Source: Flammeovirgaceae bacterium UBA4659 | GTDB lineage: Bacteria; Bacteroidota; Bacteroidia; Cytophagales; Cyclobacteriaceae | Direction: 5' to 3' | DNA: 10,552 nt | Assembly (NCBI GenBank): GCA_002405445.1 | Contig: DHLV01000241.1 | Location: 18,129-28,680, forward strand | In this document: positions 7,682 to 10,552 of the stretch, piece by piece | How positions within the stretch are numbered: the first letter of the stretch is position 1 | Layout: every line of letters begins with the position of its first letter | Position numbers and translations under genes: made by a program | Notes under the pieces: model-generated | Database searches by the model: none | Seen by the model: only the letters and a program-made list of their open reading frames with translations | Told to the model about the DNA's origin: nothing

Positions 7682-9631
7682 ATGGTCAACACCACTATCG
7701 ATCAGATCAAACAATATGGTAACACACTTGTCAACTACAGCCGCAGAAAAACCCGTGTAGTCAACATTGGCGATGTGCCCCTCGGTGGCGATAACCCCAT
7801 CCGCGTGCAGTCCATGACCACCGTGGATACGATGGACACCACGGGTTCGGTAGAGCAGGTCATCCGCATGGTAGATGCCGGTTGTGAGTATGTGCGCATT
7901 ACCGCGCCCAGTATCAAAGAAGCGCAAAACCTGGCGAACATTAAAAAGGAGCTACGCGCACGTGGCTACACCGTGCCGCTGATTGCCGATATCCACTTTA
8001 CACCTAACGCTGCCGAACTGGCTGCACGGTTAGTCGAAAAAGTGCGCATCAACCCGGGCAACTATGCCGATAAAAAGCGCTTCGAAGAAATTGAATATAC
8101 TGATGCTGCCTACCAGGCAGAGCTAGACCGTATCCGCGAGAAGTTTACGCCATTGGTAAAAATCTGCAAAGAGTATGGCACCGCTATGCGCATTGGTACT
8201 AACCACGGGTCGCTGAGCGACCGCATCATGAGCCGCTATGGCGACACGCCTCTGGGCATGGTGGAGAGTGCGCTGGAATTTTTGCGCATTGCCGAAGACC
8301 TGCAGTTCTACAACATTGTGCTCTCAATGAAATCCAGTAACCCGCAGGTGATGGTGCAGGCCTACCGACTGCTGGTACACAAGCTGAATGCAGAAGGCTT
8401 TCAGCCTTACCCGCTTCATTTGGGTGTAACCGAGGCGGGCGATGGCGAAGATGGCCGAATTAAATCTTCTGTTGGTATTGGAACATTGTTGGAAGATGGG
8501 TTGGGCGACACCATTCGCGTTTCGTTAACTGAAGAGCCAGAGGCAGAAGTGCCTGTGGCGCAAGATCTGGCAAGGCGTTATGACCATCGCAAAGCAAGCA
8601 TTGTCATTCCGGAAATCAACCATTACCCCATCGACCCATTTTCGTATACACGCAGACACACGCATGAGGTGATGAACATCGGTGGCCACAACGTGCCGCG
8701 CGTGATGGCCGACTTCTCGCAGAAGCAAAAAATAACTCCTGCTTCTTTTTTTGCACTAGGATATCATTACTCAGTGCCGCTAGACAAATGGAATATTGCC
8801 GACATGGCATGCGATTATATTTTTCTGGGCGACAACACCATTGATTTTGAAATTCCAGGCACCCTGGGTTTGGTCATGAACCACACTACGTGGCTGGCCG
8901 AACAATCCAAACACCGTGTATATCCACTCATCCCCGCCAAGGATTACAAAGCTGGCGTAGCAACTTCAGCTATATTAAATTTTGTTTATGCCTGCTTGCC
9001 CGATGTTGATGCAGCGCTCATCACACGCTTGAAGTCAGACAAAACTGCCGTGTTGGTGATTGACACCTATAATGACCATGGAATGCCTGAACAACGCAGG
9101 TTATTTGTAGAGCTGATGGAACATCAATGCGAGGTGCCGGTGATCATTGGTCGCGCTTACCGCGATTTGAAACCCGAGTTGCTGCAGCTCTATGCCGCTA
9201 CCGATATGGGTGGACTATTGATTGACGGCTTGGGCGATGGTGTTTTCATTGCAGCCGAAAATTGCGGTTCAGATAAAATGGTCAACGAAACCGCCTTCAA
9301 TATTTTACAAGCCACGCGCACACGCATTTCCAAAACCGAATACATCTCGTGCCCCTCGTGCGGGCGAACACTTTTTGATTTGCAGGAAACCACCGCCAAA
9401 ATTCGCTCGCGTACCAGCCATTTGAAGGGCGTGAAGATCGGCATCATGGGCTGCATCGTAAATGGCCCAGGCGAAATGGCCGATGCCGATTACGGTTATG
9501 TAGGCTCGGGCCCAGGGCGTATTACCTTATACAAAGGCAAAGAAGTGGTGAAGCGCAACGTGCCCACCGCACAGGCTGTGGATGAACTGATAGGCCTCAT
9601 CAGAGATGGGGGAGATTGGATTGACGCGTAA
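7682..9631 (+). CDS. ispG: 4-hydroxy-3-methylbut-2-enyl diphosphate synthase (long form)
   Basis: Iron-sulphur enzyme of the MEP pathway that converts 2-C-methyl-D-erythritol 2,4-cyclodiphosphate to HMBPP, so this organism makes isoprenoids by the MEP route. The product is 649 residues, far longer than the ~370 of E. coli. It is the three-domain form known from plants and Bacteroidota, with an extra domain between the TIM barrel and the cluster domain. The N-terminal barrel shows IRVQSMTTVDTMDT, ADIHFTPNAAE, VRINPGNY and MRIGTNHGSLSDR. The inserted part spans roughly residues 270-530. The cluster domain has Cys557 and Cys560 in SCPSCGRT, Cys591 in GCIVNGPGE, and Glu598, the expected ligands of the [4Fe-4S] centre. 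The start at 7682 is chosen over an in-frame Met at 7625 because a perfect -7 element lies between them. Confidence 0.96.
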   Translation: MVNTTIDQIKQYGNTLVNYSRRKTRVVNIGDVPLGGDNPIRVQSMTTVDTMDTTGSVEQVIRMVDAGCEYVRITAPSIKEAQNLANIKKELRARGYTVPLIADIHFTPNAAELAARLVEKVRINPGNYADKKRFEEIEYTDAAYQAELDRIREKFTPLVKICKEYGTAMRIGTNHGSLSDRIMSRYGDTPLGMVESALEFLRIAEDLQFYNIVLSMKSSNPQVMVQAYRLLVHKLNAEGFQPYPLHLGVTEAGDGEDGRIKSSVGIGTLLEDGLGDTIRVSLTEEPEAEVPVAQDLARRYDHRKASIVIPEINHYPIDPFSYTRRHTHEVMNIGGHNVPRVMADFSQKQKITPASFFALGYHYSVPLDKWNIADMACDYIFLGDNTIDFEIPGTLGLVMNHTTWLAEQSKHRVYPLIPAKDYKAGVATSAILNFVYACLPDVDAALITRLKSDKTAVLVIDTYNDHGMPEQRRLFVELMEHQCEVPVIIGRAYRDLKPELLQLYAATDMGGLLIDGLGDGVFIAAENCGSDKMVNETAFNILQATRTRISKTEYISCPSCGRTLFDLQETTAKIRSRTSHLKGVKIGIMGCIVNGPGEMADADYGYVGSGPGRITLYKGKEVVKRNVPTAQAVDELIGLIRDGGDWIDA

Positions 9632-9655
9632 ACCCAACAAAGGCATCAGACTTTT

Positions 9656-9702
9656 TCGGCACCTAATGTTGCCGATTGAATCCTGCCGGTATCGTCAGGA
9701 TT
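9656..9702 (+). terminator. Two small hairpins after ispG, possible terminator
   Basis: TCGGCA (9656-9661) pairs with TGCCGA (9670-9675) around an 8-bp loop. Four bases later AATCCTG (9679-9685) pairs perfectly with CAGGATT (9696-9702) around a 10-bp loop. The first begins 24 bp after the ispG stop. Neither is followed by a T-run, so intrinsic termination is a weak inference from position and structure. Confidence 0.3.
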
Positions 9703-9932
9703 GGTCACCCGTTGGGCAGTTTTGTCAATACCGCTGATTTCAAATTACAATTCCGGAAAAAAAACACAAGTGGGGCAAGCGCCAGGAAAAGGAAGAACCA
9801 ACACCTGCAATATGTGCAGTCGCAGCGCATCATACCCACCACAGTCACACTTCAACCCAGAATTGTGATTTGAAAAAGTTCCCATGGCGGCCCTAAGAAA
9901 ACAGCAGATTGAAAATACTGATAATTGACGTA

Positions 9933-10060
9933 CTACAAACCATCTCAATAGAAACCGAGAATGCCAGGTGGAGCTTGGCGAAACCGGTTTTTGCTCCTCA
10001 ATCGCCTTCGATACACTCAGGCTGACGCGATACAAATATTTTTGAGGTGGCTTCTAAATA
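9933..10060 (-). repeat. 128-bp imperfect palindromic element, copy B
   Basis: The reverse complement of this stretch aligns over its full length with 1643-1770, with no gaps and about 99 of 128 identities by hand count. The most conserved block covers 51 positions (42 identical) and includes GAGCAAAA, CCGGTTTCG and CAAGCTC. Its ends form inverted repeats: ACAAACCATCTCAA (9935-9948) against the segment TTGAGGTGGCTTCT, 11 of 14. An inner pair is also present, GCCAGGTGGAGC (from 9963) against CTCAGGCTGAC (to 10025). It sits in gene-free DNA in the opposite orientation to copy A. Confidence 0.75.
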
Positions 10061-10191
10061 GTGTTCCGCTGACTAAAAACCGGTATGAGTTTCTGACAGA
10101 ATTTATGTTGTTGGAATTGAAATTTTGATTCTACGAAAAGCCGTTCAATTGTACATCAGTATTAGATTCTCATGACAATTCCGGATTCAAT

Positions 10192-10199
10192 TATCTTTA
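10192..10199 (+). promoter_or_regulatory. Candidate -7 element of the hydrolase gene
   Basis: TATCTTTA matches TAnnTTTG except at the last base and lies 41 bp before the start codon at 10241. No good TTTG is found at the -33 distance, so this is a weak call. Confidence 0.3.
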
Positions 10200-10240
10200 C
10201 ATGGTAATGGAGCAGTCCATCGCCACTTAATGCCCACCAC

Positions 10241-10552
10241 ATGATCACCAAAAAAATCAACATCACCGCGCGCGATGGCTACCCGTTGGCAGCCGCTTGG
10301 CGACAACCGTCAACTGACATGAAGGGTGTAATCCAGTTCCACGGAGGTACCGGCATCCCACAGCAGGTTTACGGCAACCTGGCCGCCTTCCTATCCGAAC
10401 AGGGTTATGCTACCGTCACCTTCGACTACCGCGGCATTGGCGAATCAAAGCCGGAAACCCTCCGCGGATTTCAGGCTTCTTTGTACTACTGGAGCGTGGA
10501 CATGACCAGCGTTTTCGATTGGGTAATCAGTACATACCCCAACGCCAAAAAA
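10241..10552 (+). CDS. Alpha/beta hydrolase, N-terminal part (cut by window edge)
   Basis: Only the first 104 codons are present and the frame runs off the end. The product begins MITKKINITARDGYPLAAAW, with no signal peptide. It continues with the beta-strand/oxyanion segment GVIQFHGGTGIPQQVYGNLA and then ATVTFDYRGIGESKPETL, the FDYRGxGxS pattern of alpha/beta hydrolases just before the nucleophile. It resembles the predicted hydrolases of COG4757, where GVPQ-F/VY plus DYRGIG is typical. The nucleophile elbow, the acid and the histidine lie beyond the window, so activity cannot be judged. The start is firm: an in-frame stop (TAA at 10205) lies upstream with no other Met between. Substrate unknown. 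Confidence 0.85.
   Translation, partial: MITKKINITARDGYPLAAAWRQPSTDMKGVIQFHGGTGIPQQVYGNLAAFLSEQGYATVTFDYRGIGESKPETLRGFQASLYYWSVDMTSVFDWVISTYPNAKK

Larger units (their letters stand above)
9632..10240. other. 609-bp region without a convincing gene
   Basis: Between ispG and the hydrolase I see two small hairpins (9656-9702), then a stretch to about 9930 with nothing I can name. The second copy of the palindromic repeat follows (9933-10060), and then an AT-rich leader with a -7-like word before the hydrolase. Short open frames here have no domain, start context or composition that suggests a protein. A non-coding RNA cannot be excluded from sequence alone. Confidence 0.6.

Noticed and set aside
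9745..10035. 96-residue open frame on the minus strand after ispG
   Set aside because: It overlaps the palindromic repeat, has no start context or recognisable domain, and includes sequence explained by the repeat.

Overview
The window looks like a chromosomal segment from a member of the Bacteroidota, probably a Cytophagia-type lineage. Four things point there. The upstream regions mostly lack a Shine-Dalgarno sequence. Several genes carry a -7 element close to the Bacteroidota consensus TAnnTTTG. IspG is the long form with an inserted middle domain. The protein sequences (gyrase B, PPK1, a PPK2 of the Cytophaga kind) fit as well. The genus cannot be named from this sequence alone. No tRNA, rRNA, CRISPR array, transposase or phage gene was seen.

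Layout. Positions 1-24 hold a short 7-bp tandem array cut by the window edge. A small exported NTF2-like protein (42-509, minus) is divergent from a PPK2-family polyphosphate:nucleotide phosphotransferase (661-1617, plus). PPK2 converges on a secreted leucine-rich-repeat protein (1767-3122, minus), with a 128-bp palindromic repeat between them that reaches into the LRR stop codon. The LRR gene is divergent from gyrB (3293-5269), which is followed 57 bp later by ppk1 (5327-7456). The spacer contains a hairpin built of short repeated words. ispG (7682-9631) follows with its own -7 element. A 609-bp gene-poor stretch then carries two small hairpins and a second, inverted copy of the 128-bp repeat. 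The window ends inside an alpha/beta hydrolase gene (10241 to the edge).

How the genes relate. Two polyphosphate enzymes lie within 7 kb. PPK1 makes polyphosphate from ATP, and the PPK2 is of the type that spends polyphosphate to rephosphorylate nucleotides, so the locus could hold both arms of a polyphosphate/nucleotide energy buffer, although the two genes are not in one operon. gyrB and ispG are housekeeping genes (DNA supercoiling; the MEP isoprenoid pathway). The two exported proteins have no function that can be read from the sequence.

The least ordinary signal is the pair of 128-bp imperfect palindromes, about 77% identical by hand alignment without gaps, in opposite orientation at 1643-1770 and 9933-10060. 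They look like an old non-autonomous dispersed element of the MITE or REP type. I found no convincing new multi-gene system here.
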